The notes below the pieces were generated by a model, which saw only the letters and a list, made by a program, of their open reading frames with translations, was not told the origin of the DNA and did not search any database. A DNA stretch of 64,000 nucleotides, from positions 310,001-374,000 of the forward strand of contig NZ_VUOE01000001.1 of assembly GCF_008386635.1 (NCBI RefSeq), read 5' to 3'. A program made the translations under genes and the position numbers. Shown here piece by piece: positions 18,134 through 29,559 of this stretch. This stretch comes from Maribacter flavus. GTDB lineage: Bacteria > Bacteroidota > Bacteroidia > Flavobacteriales > Flavobacteriaceae. Position 1 is the stretch's first letter. The number at the start of each line of letters is the position of its first letter.

Positions 18134-21097
18134 CTAATTTAGGACCTTGGTAATTTTCTTGCTCAAGGCATCGAACATGACAGGTGTCGCGATAAACACA
18201 GAGGAGTAGGTACCTACTACCACACCCACGATCATAGCGAACATAAATCCGCGTAACGACTCCCCACCAAAGATGAAGATGGCCAATAATACTACCAAGG
18301 TAGTCAAGGACGTATTCAATGTTCTTCCCAATGTACTGTTGATGGCAGAATTGACATTCTCCCCACCTTTCCAACCTCTTTCGGCCAAAGTTTCACGTAT
18401 ACGGTCGAAAACCACCACGGTATCGTTCAAGGAATATCCAATGACCGTTAAAATGGCCGCAATAAAGGCTTGATCAATTTCCATGTTGAACGGCATTATT
18501 TTTCCGAAAATAGAGAACACGCCCAATACAATCAACACGTCGTGGAATACCGCAACAACAGCTCCCAAGGAGAATTGCCATCTACGGAAACGTATCAAGA
18601 TGTAAAGGAAAACCACGGCCAAGGACCCCAAAATTGCCAAGAAAGCATTGTTTTTAATATCATCCGCGATGGTAGGCCCAACTTTTACGGACTGTAAAAT
18701 TCCAATAGACTTTCCTTCGCTTCCAATGGCAAACGCATCTTTAGAAGTACCATCGGGAAGGTACTTTTGCAAGGAAGAGTATAATTTGTCCTGAATCTCA
18801 GTATCGACCTCAATTCCTTCCACATCCACTTTATACGGCGTTGTGATCTTGATTTGGTTAGCTTCACCAAAGGTCTTCACATTGGTGCCGCTTCCAAATA
18901 CATCGTTCAATTCTGATGCGATTTCCGACGGATTCACAGCCTGTTCAAAACGTACGGTGTAGGAACGTCCACCTACAAAATCCACACCTTGCTGAAGTCC
19001 TGGTCCAAAAAATAAGGACGCTAATCCAACCAATACCAAAATTCCGGATATCACATAGGAAATCTTCCTTTTGGCCAAGAAATCGATAGAAAGGTTCTGA
19101 AACAAACCTTTGGTAAGACTTGTTGAGAAATCCAAACTTCTACCTTTGCCACTGATGTACCAATCAATTAACAATCGGGTAATGAAAATGGCCGTAAACA
19201 GGGAGGTAAGAATACCAATCAATAAGGTAGTCGCAAACCCCTTTATTGGACCGGATCCAAAAACAAATAGGATGATTGCCGTAAGACCTGTGGTAATGTT
19301 CGCATCCAAAATGGAGGAAAGGGCGTTTCCAAAACCATCCGAAACGGCAAGACCTTTTCCTTTGCCCTTGGCCAGCTCTTCCTTGATCCTCTCAAAAATA
19401 AGGACGTTCGCATCCACGGACATACCTATTGTCAAAACGATACCCGCGATACCTGGCAAGGTCAATACCGCGTTCAAACTTGTCAATACCCCAAAAATCA
19501 AAAGGATGTTCAATAACAACGCCACATCGGCAAAGGCTCCAGCCTTTCCATAATAGGCTATCATCCATAACAATACAATGGCCATGGCGATCAAAAAGGA
19601 CATAAAACCACTATCGATCGCTTCCTGACCTAGTGACGGACCAACGATTTCAGATTGAATGATTTCTGCGGAGGCAGGTAGTTTACCCGCTCGCAATACA
19701 TTAGAAATATCCTTGGTCTCGTTTACGGTAAAATTTCCCGTGATTTCAGAACGGCCTCCGCTGATAGGACCACTGGAAACCCCTGGAGCTGTATATACTT
19801 TATTGTCCAAAACGATGGCAATCCCCGTTTGGTTGTTATAGGCATCCCCAGTCAATTGCTCCCATTCCTTGGCGCCCTTGGTATTCATGGTCATGGAAAC
19901 GGCAGGCTTGCCAAATTGGTCAAAATCATCTCTGGCATCGCTCACCACATCACCACTGATCCTTGGCACCCCTTCTCGGTTCGATTTCAAAGCGTACAAG
20001 TCGATAACCTCCGTATCCTCGGTAGCTGGTCTTTCCCAAACGAACTTTACGAATTGGATATCAGCGGGCAATAACCTTCTAATTTCAGGCATCCTAAAAT
20101 AAGAACCAATCGTAGCCGTATCCTTGATAGCCGCCCTGAACATGGCATGAGTTCCAGGATTTGCAGGTATCAACAATTCGTAAAGTGGATTTACTTGTGT
20201 GGTCAAATCCAAGGAATCAGCGGCAACATCTGACAATAACGAATCCAATTCAGATTCTTCCTTAACGGGTTCCGGCTTTTTAACATCCACGATTTCCTTC
20301 AACTTTTCATTTGCTTGAATCAGGAAGGTACTAAAGGAAGGGTTGCTCTGTTTGTACGTCTCCCAAAACTCCAATTGGGCCGTACTGGACAACAAGTCCT
20401 GGGCACGGTTGATATCCCTGGCTCCTGGTAATTCCACCAAAATCCTACCGGAATTTCCTTCTCTTTGGATGTTGGGCTGGGTTACCCCAAAACCATCGAT
20501 ACGCTCGCGCAATACCTCAAATGCGGATACAACGGACTCATCGATTTTTCTACGGATGATGGGTTTTACCTCATCATCGGACATTTGAAAGTTGATTTCA
20601 TCGCTCAATCCCTTGTTCGCAAAAATATCGGGCGAAGCCAATTTTGTTTCCCCTTTGATATTGTCAAACGCTTCAAAAAACAAATCGATGTAGGTATCGT
20701 CGCTGTTCTTTGATGCGGCATCGGCATCGGCCAAGGCCTTATTAAAAACAGGATTTTTTGTATTGTTGGCCAAGCCCTTCAAGATATCCTTTACGGAAAT
20801 CTGCAGCGTCACATTAATCCCACCTTTAAGGTCAAGACCTTTGTTCAACTCCTTCTTTTTGGCCTCGTTGTAGTTAGTATACCCTAAGATGGTATTATTG
20901 CCAATGGAATCCAAATAACTGGCTTCCAAGGCTTCTCTCTTGGAAATATAATCGTCTTCCGCCTCCGAAACACGGCTTGCGGCGAATACTTCCGCTTCTA
21001 TCTCCACCTTATTGGTGATGAACGTATAGGATAGCTGATAGATACTAACTAACCCGAATAATAAAGCAAACAGCTTTATAAGTCCCTTATTTTGCAT
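18134..21097 (-). CDS. secDF: Fused protein translocase subunit SecD-SecF
   Basis: Inner-membrane proton-driven partner of SecYEG that pulls exported proteins into the periplasm. 987 aa, a SecD and SecF fusion as is usual in Bacteroidota. SecD half: N-terminal TM, KGLDLKGGINVTLQ (about 89-102), the P1 periplasmic region with DGFGVTQPNIQREG, and TM bundle containing GIVLTIGMSVDANVLIFERIKEE and GFGNALSSILDANITTGLTA. SecF half from about residue 665: FGPGLQQGVDFVGGRSY, later VIGYSLNDTVVVFDRIRE and NSTLGRTLNTSLTTL. Both halves carry the conserved Asp in D-A-N-V-L-I-F / D-T-V-V-V-F. Monocistronic with its own terminator. Confidence 0.97.
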   Translation of the reverse strand: MQNKGLIKLFALLFGLVSIYQLSYTFITNKVEIEAEVFAASRVSEAEDDYISKREALEASYLDSIGNNTILGYTNYNEAKKKELNKGLDLKGGINVTLQISVKDILKGLANNTKNPVFNKALADADAASKNSDDTYIDLFFEAFDNIKGETKLASPDIFANKGLSDEINFQMSDDEVKPIIRRKIDESVVSAFEVLRERIDGFGVTQPNIQREGNSGRILVELPGARDINRAQDLLSSTAQLEFWETYKQSNPSFSTFLIQANEKLKEIVDVKKPEPVKEESELDSLLSDVAADSLDLTTQVNPLYELLIPANPGTHAMFRAAIKDTATIGSYFRMPEIRRLLPADIQFVKFVWERPATEDTEVIDLYALKSNREGVPRISGDVVSDARDDFDQFGKPAVSMTMNTKGAKEWEQLTGDAYNNQTGIAIVLDNKVYTAPGVSSGPISGGRSEITGNFTVNETKDISNVLRAGKLPASAEIIQSEIVGPSLGQEAIDSGFMSFLIAMAIVLLWMIAYYGKAGAFADVALLLNILLIFGVLTSLNAVLTLPGIAGIVLTIGMSVDANVLIFERIKEELAKGKGKGLAVSDGFGNALSSILDANITTGLTAIILFVFGSGPIKGFATTLLIGILTSLFTAIFITRLLIDWYISGKGRSLDFSTSLTKGLFQNLSIDFLAKRKISYVISGILVLVGLASLFFGPGLQQGVDFVGGRSYTVRFEQAVNPSEIASELNDVFGSGTNVKTFGEANQIKITTPYKVDVEGIEVDTEIQDKLYSSLQKYLPDGTSKDAFAIGSEGKSIGILQSVKVGPTIADDIKNNAFLAILGSLAVVFLYILIRFRRWQFSLGAVVAVFHDVLIVLGVFSIFGKIMPFNMEIDQAFIAAILTVIGYSLNDTVVVFDRIRETLAERGWKGGENVNSAINSTLGRTLNTSLTTLVVLLAIFIFGGESLRGFMFAMIVGVVVGTYSSVFIATPVMFDALSKKITKVLN

Positions 21098-21204
21098 TTT
21101 AATGTTTAATTTAAGTTATGTCGATTGTGATTTTATAATTTGAAACAAGGCAACTACTTCTGCCAGAAAGTATTTGAAAGCCTTTGGGTAATTCTTAATG
21201 GCTG

Positions 21205-21819
21205 CTAGCCAATGCCATGTAGGAAAGGTCCCGCCCTACCCTCTGGTATATTCCGTGAAGTGTTGTCTATTGCTATGGCAATAGTTTGGTACGTCTTGAA
21301 AGCCGTTTGGTCGAAAACCGGCCGTACAGAGAACGTAATAGTAGGGTTTATCGCCAGGGAACTGTAAAACCCGCTGTATATTTCCTGCTGATTGGAAACC
21401 ACATCCCCACTGATTTTTAAACCTTGGGGCCCTTGTTGGTGCAAATCTGAAACTACCAGACTGTAATTATCCTGTATGGGTTCTTTTGGTGATTTGAATG
21501 GAAGTTCCTCCCCATGTTCCAATGACATGGTTGTTTCCTCCGAAAGGAATTCCTTTACAACGTTCGCATCGATATCGCTGTAATAACGAATGTTTATATG
21601 GCCAGTAACGTCCTCGTAGACCTCTATTCCTTCAACACCCAAGAACAACAGCTTATTCGTGATGTTCGACAACACCTCATCACGAGCGTTTTCCGAGGCT
21701 ACTTCCACATCGCCGAACTGTAGGGAAATCTGCTGATTGGAAACCTTTTTATGCGGTTGGCTCAGCCCCAATAGGGCGAAGATGACCAGTAAACTACTTA
21801 TGCACCATTTTGCATTCAT
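21205..21819 (-). CDS. Exported protein of unknown function (204 aa)
   Basis: I place the start at the ATG at 21819 (MNAKWCISSLLVIFALLG), which gives a clean signal peptide ending near QPHKK; the open frame continues 36 codons upstream into a palindrome without a ribosome-binding context, so the longer version is unlikely. Residues 30-110 alternate helix and strand (ARDEVLSNITNKLLFLGVEG; INIRYYSDIDANVVKEF), a little like a small alpha/beta domain such as SPOR or HMA-like folds, followed by a beta-rich C-terminal part. No catalytic motif is evident. It lies between secDF and mdh on the same strand but is separated from mdh by a terminator. Confidence 0.75.
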   Translation of the reverse strand: MNAKWCISSLLVIFALLGLSQPHKKVSNQQISLQFGDVEVASENARDEVLSNITNKLLFLGVEGIEVYEDVTGHINIRYYSDIDANVVKEFLSEETTMSLEHGEELPFKSPKEPIQDNYSLVVSDLHQQGPQGLKISGDVVSNQQEIYSGFYSSLAINPTITFSVRPVFDQTAFKTYQTIAIAIDNTSRNIPEGRAGPFLHGIG

Positions 21820-21899
21820 GGCGCAAATATAAAAAGAAAGATTATTGTTGAAAGTAAATAATTGATAATACGTATCATAAGGAGCGGCCTTCCTTAAAT

Positions 21900-21938
21900 A
21901 AGTAAAACCTCTGGAACCAAATTCCAAAGGTTTTACTT
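21900..21938 (-). terminator. Long hairpin terminator after mdh
   Basis: Seventeen-nt arms AAGTAAAACCTCTGGAA and TTCCAAAGGTTTTACTT pair with one mismatch around a 5-nt loop, 22 nt beyond the mdh stop. The T run after it is interrupted (ACTTATTT), so it may also stabilise the mdh mRNA 3' end. Confidence 0.7.
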
Positions 21939-21960
21939 TTAAGAAGAATATGTTTAAAAA

Positions 21961-22887
21961 CTATAGCTCCAATAAGCCATTCGTTTTGGAAACACCCTCC
22001 GCACTTTCCTTCATTTTGGCTTTTTCCGCGTCGCTTAAAGGAATGTCCACAATCTGCTCGATACCGTTTTTACCAAGTATAACGGGAACACCTATACAAA
22101 TATCGTTCAGTCCGTATTCTCCTTCCAACATAGTGGAACAAGGGAACATTTTCTTTTGGTCGCAGGCAATGGCCTGAACCAATGCGGAAACCGCTGCACC
22201 GGGAGCGTACCAAGCACTGGTGCCCAACAATTTGGTCAATGTGGCACCGCCAACCTTGGTATCTTCAGCTACTTGTTGCAATCTATCCTCGGACAAAAAT
22301 TCAGATACTTTTATACTATTTCTTGTAGCATGGGAAGTCAGGGGTACCATTCCCGTATCACTGTGACCACCGATCACCATTCCGTCCACATCGGAAATTG
22401 GTGCATCCAAGGCCTCTGCCAAGCGGTATTTGAAACGAGCGCTGTCCAAAGCCCCACCCATACCTATAATCTTGTTCTTGGGCAGATCGGTTGTTTTATG
22501 CACCAAATAGGTCATGGTATCCATAGGATTACTAACCACGATGATGATAACATTTGGGGAATGTTCAATTAGATTACTGGAGACCGTCTTTACGATACCC
22601 GCATTGATTCCGATCAACTCTTCCCGTGTCATGCCCGGTTTTCTTGGAATACCCGATGTGATAACGGCGATATCGCTATTAGCGGTTTTTGAATAATCGT
22701 TGGTACTTCCGGTAATTTTGGTATCAAAGCCGTTCAAGGACGCGGTCTGCATTAAATCCATGGCCTTACCTTCTGCAAAACCTTCCTTTATATCCAGAAT
22801 CACTACTTCCGAAGCAAAATCCTTAATGGCAATGTACTCCGCACAACTGGCTCCTACCGCTCCAGCTCCAACTACTGTAACTTTCAT
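21961..22887 (-). CDS. mdh: Malate dehydrogenase (LDH-like type)
   Basis: Oxidises malate to oxaloacetate with NAD in the TCA cycle. 308 aa, matching the lactate-dehydrogenase-like malate dehydrogenases of Bacteroidota. N-terminal Rossmann motif VGAGAVGASCAEY (6-18), Asp that binds the ribose in VVILDIKEG (about 29-37), substrate Arg in GIPRKPGMTREE (about 79-90), NPMD (about 117-120), and catalytic His in GGHSDTGMVP (about 172-181). A Bacteroidota -7 element lies 70 nt upstream and a strong hairpin follows. Confidence 0.96.
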   Translation of the reverse strand: MKVTVVGAGAVGASCAEYIAIKDFASEVVILDIKEGFAEGKAMDLMQTASLNGFDTKITGSTNDYSKTANSDIAVITSGIPRKPGMTREELIGINAGIVKTVSSNLIEHSPNVIIIVVSNPMDTMTYLVHKTTDLPKNKIIGMGGALDSARFKYRLAEALDAPISDVDGMVIGGHSDTGMVPLTSHATRNSIKVSEFLSEDRLQQVAEDTKVGGATLTKLLGTSAWYAPGAAVSALVQAIACDQKKMFPCSTMLEGEYGLNDICIGVPVILGKNGIEQIVDIPLSDAEKAKMKESAEGVSKTNGLLEL

Positions 22888-22956
22888 GTTAGTATATTTT
22901 TATGATTTAATTTATTATGATAACTTAAAAGATGTAATTCCACCTTTCAGGCTTGC

Positions 22957-22964
22957 CAAAAATA
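22957..22964 (-). promoter_or_regulatory. -7 promoter element of mdh
   Basis: On the minus strand TATTTTTG fits TAnnTTTG exactly, 70 nt before the mdh start. No convincing -33 box was found. Confidence 0.4.
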
Positions 22965-23177
22965 CTCAATTCTTAACAATTTATCAGGAGGGAATAGTTT
23001 AATATATGCCGATTTCCAACTTTTAAAAACATCGATAAAATGCAGCTCACGTTAAAAAAAGATGCCTTTCAACGAAGAAATCTAAAAAAAGTTGCCGTAC
23101 ATCGATTTTTAGTAATATCGCAAAAGAAGCCCCGTTAATAGCTATGGATCCCAAATCCAAACAAAACCTACTTAGTA

Positions 23178-23552
23178 ATGAAAAAGTTCCTCTCGTTAAT
23201 GGCCATATGTGCCATTATCTTTTCTGCCAACTGTTCTCGTGTAGAACAGAACAACGACCCCATTATTGGCATTTGGTTTCAGGCCGGAACGGAAATCAGT
23301 AACGGTTCTTCCAAAAGCACCCTCCGTAAAGAATGGATTTTCAATGATGTCTACCTTGGTAGGTATCATGAAATCAACGGAAACGACATTACCCTACAAA
23401 CAGATTTTAAGTGGTCAAAGGAAGGGGAAATCTATACCATAGAATATAGGGGTCTGGAAAATGTACCTGTTGATCGGTTGAAAATTATTGAAACCGACCA
23501 AGGTACCGTTTTGGAAAAGGTAGACGGTGAGTACGTAGCCATCAGGGAATAA
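23178..23552 (+). CDS. Small lipoprotein of unknown function (124 aa)
   Basis: Signal sequence with lipobox FSANC (Cys19). The mature part (about 105 residues) starts NDPIIGIWFQAGTEIS and is beta-rich, with GIW near the front, similar to lipocalin-like or DUF4488-type small periplasmic proteins in Bacteroidota. That similarity is only by pattern (a short barrel beginning with G-x-W). It is flanked by divergent mdh and a convergent DUF6588 gene; a hairpin with arms AAGAGCCTG/CAGGCTCTT lies 23 nt downstream but lacks a T run. Confidence 0.72.
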   Translation: MKKFLSLMAICAIIFSANCSRVEQNNDPIIGIWFQAGTEISNGSSKSTLRKEWIFNDVYLGRYHEINGNDITLQTDFKWSKEGEIYTIEYRGLENVPVDRLKIIETDQGTVLEKVDGEYVAIRE

Positions 23553-23651
23553 AAATTTTCACAGGGCCATGGGAAAGAGCCTGTTCGGAGAAATCTGGGC
23601 AGGCTCTTCATGTATGAAAAAGGACCAAACCAAAATTTGCCAAATAGGTAC

Positions 23652-23674
23652 AAAAAACCCGGCAATTTGCCGGG
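23652..23674 (-). terminator. Intrinsic terminator of the DUF6588 gene
   Basis: Stem CCCGGCAA / TTGCCGGG; read on the minus strand it is followed by TTTTTT. It begins 26 nt past the stop of the DUF6588 gene. Confidence 0.82.
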
Positions 23675-23699
23675 CCAATTATTTGTATTTTTCCGATGA

Positions 23700-24713
23700 T
23701 TATCTAAATCCGAAATTGACGCCAAAGGTCCAAGTATTGAACTCGCCAAGGGTATAATCGGCATTCAATCTAAAGAAGCCCAACTTCAATTTTGCACCTA
23801 CATTGCCCGTAACACCGTTTACTTTTTTGGTAATTGAAAAGGGGTCTTCGTACGTTTCCGAAGCAAATGGACCTGCAGTAACCTCATAGGTTCCCAAAAC
23901 ATCCGTTACCGATTTTCCCGTTACATAGCCCACTCCCCCGTAAAAATTGATGATGGGAAGCTTGGTGGAGACCACAGCGTTGAAGGCCCAGGTACTGATA
24001 GCGGCCTCGATGCGTTGATCATTACCCTGTACCAGGTTAAAATCCGTTAGGTCGTAATCCCCGTTCACCTTTGTATATCCTATTACGGCAGAAATGGCTA
24101 CGGGTAAAATCTTGTCCGCGGGCAGAAGTTTAGTAAAATCGTGCTGCAATCCAAAACCGATCAAGCCTACGGCCGCACCTTCATACTCCAATTTGGGCAA
24201 AAACCGGGCCTTTATCTCAGTTCCCTTGATAAGACCCACGCTGCCTTGTAAGTATCCAGAAGGCACAAAATCAATACCCTCTCCTGAAAGTCCCGAAGGC
24301 AATTCAAAAGTTTGTCGCACCGTGGTCCCGGCAACCTGTCCTTCAACGAATACCTCTACACCGCTTATATCACCAAGCGCAGTGGAAACCTCCCTTGCTA
24401 CCCCCGGATTGTTGACAAAATCCAAGTTTTGATAATCATTGGGGTCAAGGACAAATGCTTTTTTGTCCGACTTATTTTTAAAATTGGTTAGGTTTCCAAC
24501 CACTGAAATTTCAAATCCCCCAAGGGGTTTGGCATCGGCGGTATTGTACCAGCCAGTCGCAAAATTATATACGGCACTTTCTGAAAGTGGCTCCAAATAG
24601 TCCGTTGTAAATTGTTCCGCGTCTTCCACCCCTGCCGCCAAAAGGTCGTTCAAATCCTGAGCCATAGCGGCACTAAAACCACACAACAAAAAACATGTAA
24701 GTAAATTCTTCAT
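23700..24713 (-). CDS. DUF6588 family outer-membrane-like protein
   Basis: 337 aa. Signal peptide ending SAAMAQ (residue 19), then the family start DLNDLLAAGVEDAEQFTTDYLEPLSESAVYNFATGWYNTA, followed by GGFEISVVGNLT. The remainder is beta-rich with Gly/Asn turns and ends in an aromatic strand (TWFGVNFGFR-like: TFGVNFGFR), as outer-membrane barrels do. Function is unknown; the C-terminal Phe pattern suggests outer-membrane insertion. Own terminator; nothing nearby gives it a pathway. Confidence 0.85.
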   Translation of the reverse strand: MKNLLTCFLLCGFSAAMAQDLNDLLAAGVEDAEQFTTDYLEPLSESAVYNFATGWYNTADAKPLGGFEISVVGNLTNFKNKSDKKAFVLDPNDYQNLDFVNNPGVAREVSTALGDISGVEVFVEGQVAGTTVRQTFELPSGLSGEGIDFVPSGYLQGSVGLIKGTEIKARFLPKLEYEGAAVGLIGFGLQHDFTKLLPADKILPVAISAVIGYTKVNGDYDLTDFNLVQGNDQRIEAAISTWAFNAVVSTKLPIINFYGGVGYVTGKSVTDVLGTYEVTAGPFASETYEDPFSITKKVNGVTGNVGAKLKLGFFRLNADYTLGEFNTWTFGVNFGFR

Positions 24714-24735
24714 TTTTTAATTTTTGTTAAAACTA

Positions 24736-24764
24736 AAAAACCTGCGTTTTTGGCGCAGGTTTTT
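24736..24764. terminator. Terminator of gyrB (bidirectional)
   Basis: Stem AAAAACCTGCG / CGCAGGTTTTT with a 7-nt loop, A-run and T-run on either side. It is 20 nt past the gyrB stop on the minus strand. Confidence 0.85.
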
Positions 24765-24783
24765 GTTGTGTAATAGGCTTTTT

Positions 24784-26727
<1,944 letters not shown>

Positions 26728-26763
26728 TTAAAAGTTGTTTTTACTTCAAATTTTGCAATCTTA

Positions 26764-26771
26764 CAAATATA
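26764..26771 (-). promoter_or_regulatory. -7 promoter element of gyrB
   Basis: Minus-strand TATATTTG fits TAnnTTTG, 40 nt before the gyrB start codon. The -33 region has no clear TTTG. Confidence 0.5.
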
Positions 26772-26920
26772 CGGAATACCCCATGAAATATGACCTTTCT
26801 AAGAATTTAGGGTTGTCAAGTTATTAACAAAAATTGTGGAAAATTACAGCTGTTTTCACATCCGCAAACGGTTCAGTATTGTGTCAAGGAAAGGGTTAGA
26901 AAATAAGAAATTGATATAAC

Positions 26921-26947
26921 AAAAGAGGTGCCAATGGATGGCACCTC
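26921..26947 (-). terminator. Intrinsic terminator of asnB
   Basis: Nine-bp perfect stem GAGGTGCCA / TGGCACCTC with a 5-nt loop; on the minus strand it is followed by TTTTG. It is 75 nt beyond the asnB stop. Confidence 0.75.
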
Positions 26948-27021
26948 TCAAGGACTAATTAAAAAATAAAAACTGCCCTGTTCTTCTCCGAGACAGGTAA
27001 ACAGAATTATCGTGAAATGAA

Positions 27022-28692
27022 CTACTTTACGTAGGCATCAGCATGTACTTTGGACACGGCACGACCAGAGGGGTCATTCATGTTCTTAAACGCCTCGTCC
27101 CACTCCAATGCGATTTTGGTACTACAAGCTACGGATGGTTCCTGAGGTACGCACAAGGCAGCCGCATCGGAAGGGAAATGTTCCTCAAATATGGAGCGAT
27201 AGTAAAATTCCTCCTTCGTGGTAGGCGTTTGTAACGGGAACCTGAACTTGGCATTCGCCAATTGGTCATCGGTTACCTCGTTCGCCACCAATTCCTTTAG
27301 GGTATCGATCCAACTATATCCTACACCATCTGAAAATTGCTCTTTTTGCCTCCAGGCCACACTTTCCGGCAGCATATCCTCAAAAGCCTTACGGACGACC
27401 CACTTTTCCATGCGCTCCCCGTTGATCATTTTGTCCTTAGGGTTGATACGCATCGCCACATCCATAAATTCCTTGTCCAAAAACGGCACGCGGCCCTCTA
27501 TGCCCCATGCAGCCAAGGATTTGTTGGCCCTTAAGCAATCGTACATATGCAGCTTGTCCAGCTTACGAACGGTCTCTTCATGGAAATCCTTTGGGCTTGG
27601 AGCTTTGTGGAAATACAGATAGCCTCCAAAAAGCTCGTCCGCACCTTCTCCAGACAACACCATTTTTATCCCCATCGATTTGATAACACGGGCCATCAAG
27701 TACATTGGAGTTGATGCCCTAATCGTTGTAATATCATAGGTTTCCAGGTTATAGATTACGTCTCTGATGGCATCCAAGCCTTCTTGGATGGTAAACTTGA
27801 TCTCATGATGTACGGTGCCGATATGGTCCGCAACCTTTTGGGCGGCGGCCAAATCTGGGGAACCTTCCAGACCCACCGAAAAGGAATGCAGCTGGGGCCA
27901 CCAAGCATCTGCCGTGTCTCCCGACTCAATTCGCTTCTGGGCATATTTTTTGGCTATGGCCGAAGTAACGGAGGAATCCAGTCCGCCAGAAAGCAATACC
28001 CCATAAGGAACATCGGACATTAACTGACGGTGTACCGCGGCTTCCAAGGCCTCTTTTATAGCTTTGATACTGGTTTCGTTTTCCTTCACGGCATCATATT
28101 CCATCCAATCCCTTTTGTACCATCGCTTCAATTCCCCGTCCGCACTATGCAAATAATGCCCCGGTGGAAACAGTTCTATCTTTGTACAAGTACCCTCCAA
28201 GGCCTTAAGCTCAGATGCCACATAGAAGGTGCCGTTTTGGTCCCAGCCCATATACAAAGGAATGATTCCCATATGGTCCCGTGCCACAAAATATTCGTCC
28301 TTTTCGGAATCATAAATAGCAAAGCCAAAAATTCCGTTCATTTCATCAATGAAGTCTGCTCCTTTTTCCTTATAAAGTGCCAAAATCACTTCACAATCGG
28401 ACTCCGTCTTAAAATTATATTTACCTGCAAATTGTTTACGCAACTCCCGGTGGTTGTATATTTCGCCATTTGCGGCCAAAATCAATTTACCATCTTCACT
28501 TATTAGAGGTTGCTTCCCTGAAGCAGGGTCTACAATAGCTAAACGCTCATGGGCCAAAATGGCCTTGTCATCTGCATAAATACCGCTCCAATCGGGACCT
28601 CTATGTCGTACCTTCTTAGACATTTCCAGCAATTGAGGTCTTAGTACTTCCGTACTTTCCTTGACATCAAACGCACAAACAATTCCGCACAT
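27022..28692 (-). CDS. asnB: Asparagine synthase B (glutamine-hydrolysing)
   Basis: Makes asparagine from aspartate, ATP and glutamine. 556 aa, normal. N-terminal nucleophile glutaminase domain begins MCGIVCAFD with catalytic Cys2; RHRGPDWSG and LAHERLAIVDP follow; AANGEIYNH near 74-82. Synthetase domain has the PP-loop GVLLSGGLDSSVTSA (about 230-244) and SGEGADELFGGY (about 347-358). The gene is monocistronic, with a terminator 75 nt downstream and 241 nt of AT-rich upstream DNA shared with the divergent DUF2911 gene. Confidence 0.96.
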   Translation of the reverse strand: MCGIVCAFDVKESTEVLRPQLLEMSKKVRHRGPDWSGIYADDKAILAHERLAIVDPASGKQPLISEDGKLILAANGEIYNHRELRKQFAGKYNFKTESDCEVILALYKEKGADFIDEMNGIFGFAIYDSEKDEYFVARDHMGIIPLYMGWDQNGTFYVASELKALEGTCTKIELFPPGHYLHSADGELKRWYKRDWMEYDAVKENETSIKAIKEALEAAVHRQLMSDVPYGVLLSGGLDSSVTSAIAKKYAQKRIESGDTADAWWPQLHSFSVGLEGSPDLAAAQKVADHIGTVHHEIKFTIQEGLDAIRDVIYNLETYDITTIRASTPMYLMARVIKSMGIKMVLSGEGADELFGGYLYFHKAPSPKDFHEETVRKLDKLHMYDCLRANKSLAAWGIEGRVPFLDKEFMDVAMRINPKDKMINGERMEKWVVRKAFEDMLPESVAWRQKEQFSDGVGYSWIDTLKELVANEVTDDQLANAKFRFPLQTPTTKEEFYYRSIFEEHFPSDAAALCVPQEPSVACSTKIALEWDEAFKNMNDPSGRAVSKVHADAYVK

Positions 28693-28903
28693 ATTCTACT
28701 GTTTATAATAATTTGGTTACAAAAATGAACCACATGTTTATAATATAAAACACTTTGTGTAAATATGATTACATTTTTAAACCTATAAAAGATATTCTAT
28801 ATAAAAAAAAAACCATATTCCCACAAAATGAAAATTACGCGACTATTTTGTAAGTATGTTAAAATTTAACGACTTTTTAAAAGTATTAGCTAGGTGAACT
28901 GCT

Positions 28904-28911
28904 TAGCTTTG
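28904..28911 (+). promoter_or_regulatory. -7 promoter element of the DUF2911 gene
   Basis: TAGCTTTG fits TAnnTTTG, 22 nt before the start codon at 28934, in AT-rich DNA. Confidence 0.5.
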
Positions 28912-28933
28912 GAACACTAAATTAAATTCAATC

Positions 28934-29473
28934 ATGAAAAAAGTTATTTACCTATCCCTATTCATTGCCGTATTAGGATTTTCAAACAGCCTAAGTGCGC
29001 AAAAGTTCTCTGGATTGGACAAAAGCCCCATGGATATGGCTTCTTATCCTACAGATTACAAAGTATCAGAAAAAGTAGTGCGCATCATATATGGACGCCC
29101 ACAACTAAAAAATCGTTCCTTGGCGGAACTGGCCCCTGCCGGGGAAGTTTGGAGAACGGGTGCCAATGAAGCCGCGGAAATCACTTTTTACCAAGATGTA
29201 AATTTTGGTGGTAAGGACATAGCGGCTGGTACCTACTCTTTGTTCACAATTCCCGGTGAAGAAGAATGGACTGTCATCCTGAACAAAAATTTAAATCAAT
29301 GGGGTTCCTATTTCTATGATGACAGTGCCGATGTTGCTAGAGTATCCGTCCCCAACGGTTCCGATTCTGCTAGCTTGGAAGAATTTTCCATCGCTTTCAA
29401 GGAAGTGGACAATGGTGCCCACATGGTCATGGGTTGGGACAAAACTAGAGTGGCCGTTCCCATCACTTGGTAG
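28934..29473 (+). CDS. DUF2911 family exported protein
   Basis: 179 aa. Signal peptide ending SLSAQ (about residue 23). The DUF2911 domain then follows: VRIIYGRPQLKNRSL, PAGEVWRTGANEAAEITFYQDVNFGGKDIAAGTYSLFTIPGEEEWTVILNKNLNQWG (short quoted parts only: EVWRTGANEA at about 70-79; AGTYSLFTIP at about 97-106). These proteins are common in Bacteroidota and probably periplasmic; the biochemical role is unknown. Ends 17 nt before a strong palindromic terminator shared with the convergent neighbour. Confidence 0.9.
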   Translation: MKKVIYLSLFIAVLGFSNSLSAQKFSGLDKSPMDMASYPTDYKVSEKVVRIIYGRPQLKNRSLAELAPAGEVWRTGANEAAEITFYQDVNFGGKDIAAGTYSLFTIPGEEEWTVILNKNLNQWGSYFYDDSADVARVSVPNGSDSASLEEFSIAFKEVDNGAHMVMGWDKTRVAVPITW

Positions 29474-29490
29474 TACCACTTTTTACAATA

Positions 29491-29516
29491 AAAAAACGGA
29501 CCTAGGTCCGTTTTTT
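29491..29516. terminator. Perfectly palindromic bidirectional terminator
   Basis: AAAAAACGGACC is directly followed by its complement GGTCCGTTTTTT around TA; it serves the DUF2911 gene and the convergent small exported protein. Confidence 0.9.
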
Positions 29517-29559
29517 ATTTTCCAATTTTTAGTCAATGGCCATAACCTTCAATCTCCAT

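Noticed and set aside
23575-23608. Hairpin AAGAGCCTG/CAGGCTCTT after the small lipoprotein
   Set aside because: 17-nt loop and no T run; insufficient for a terminator call.
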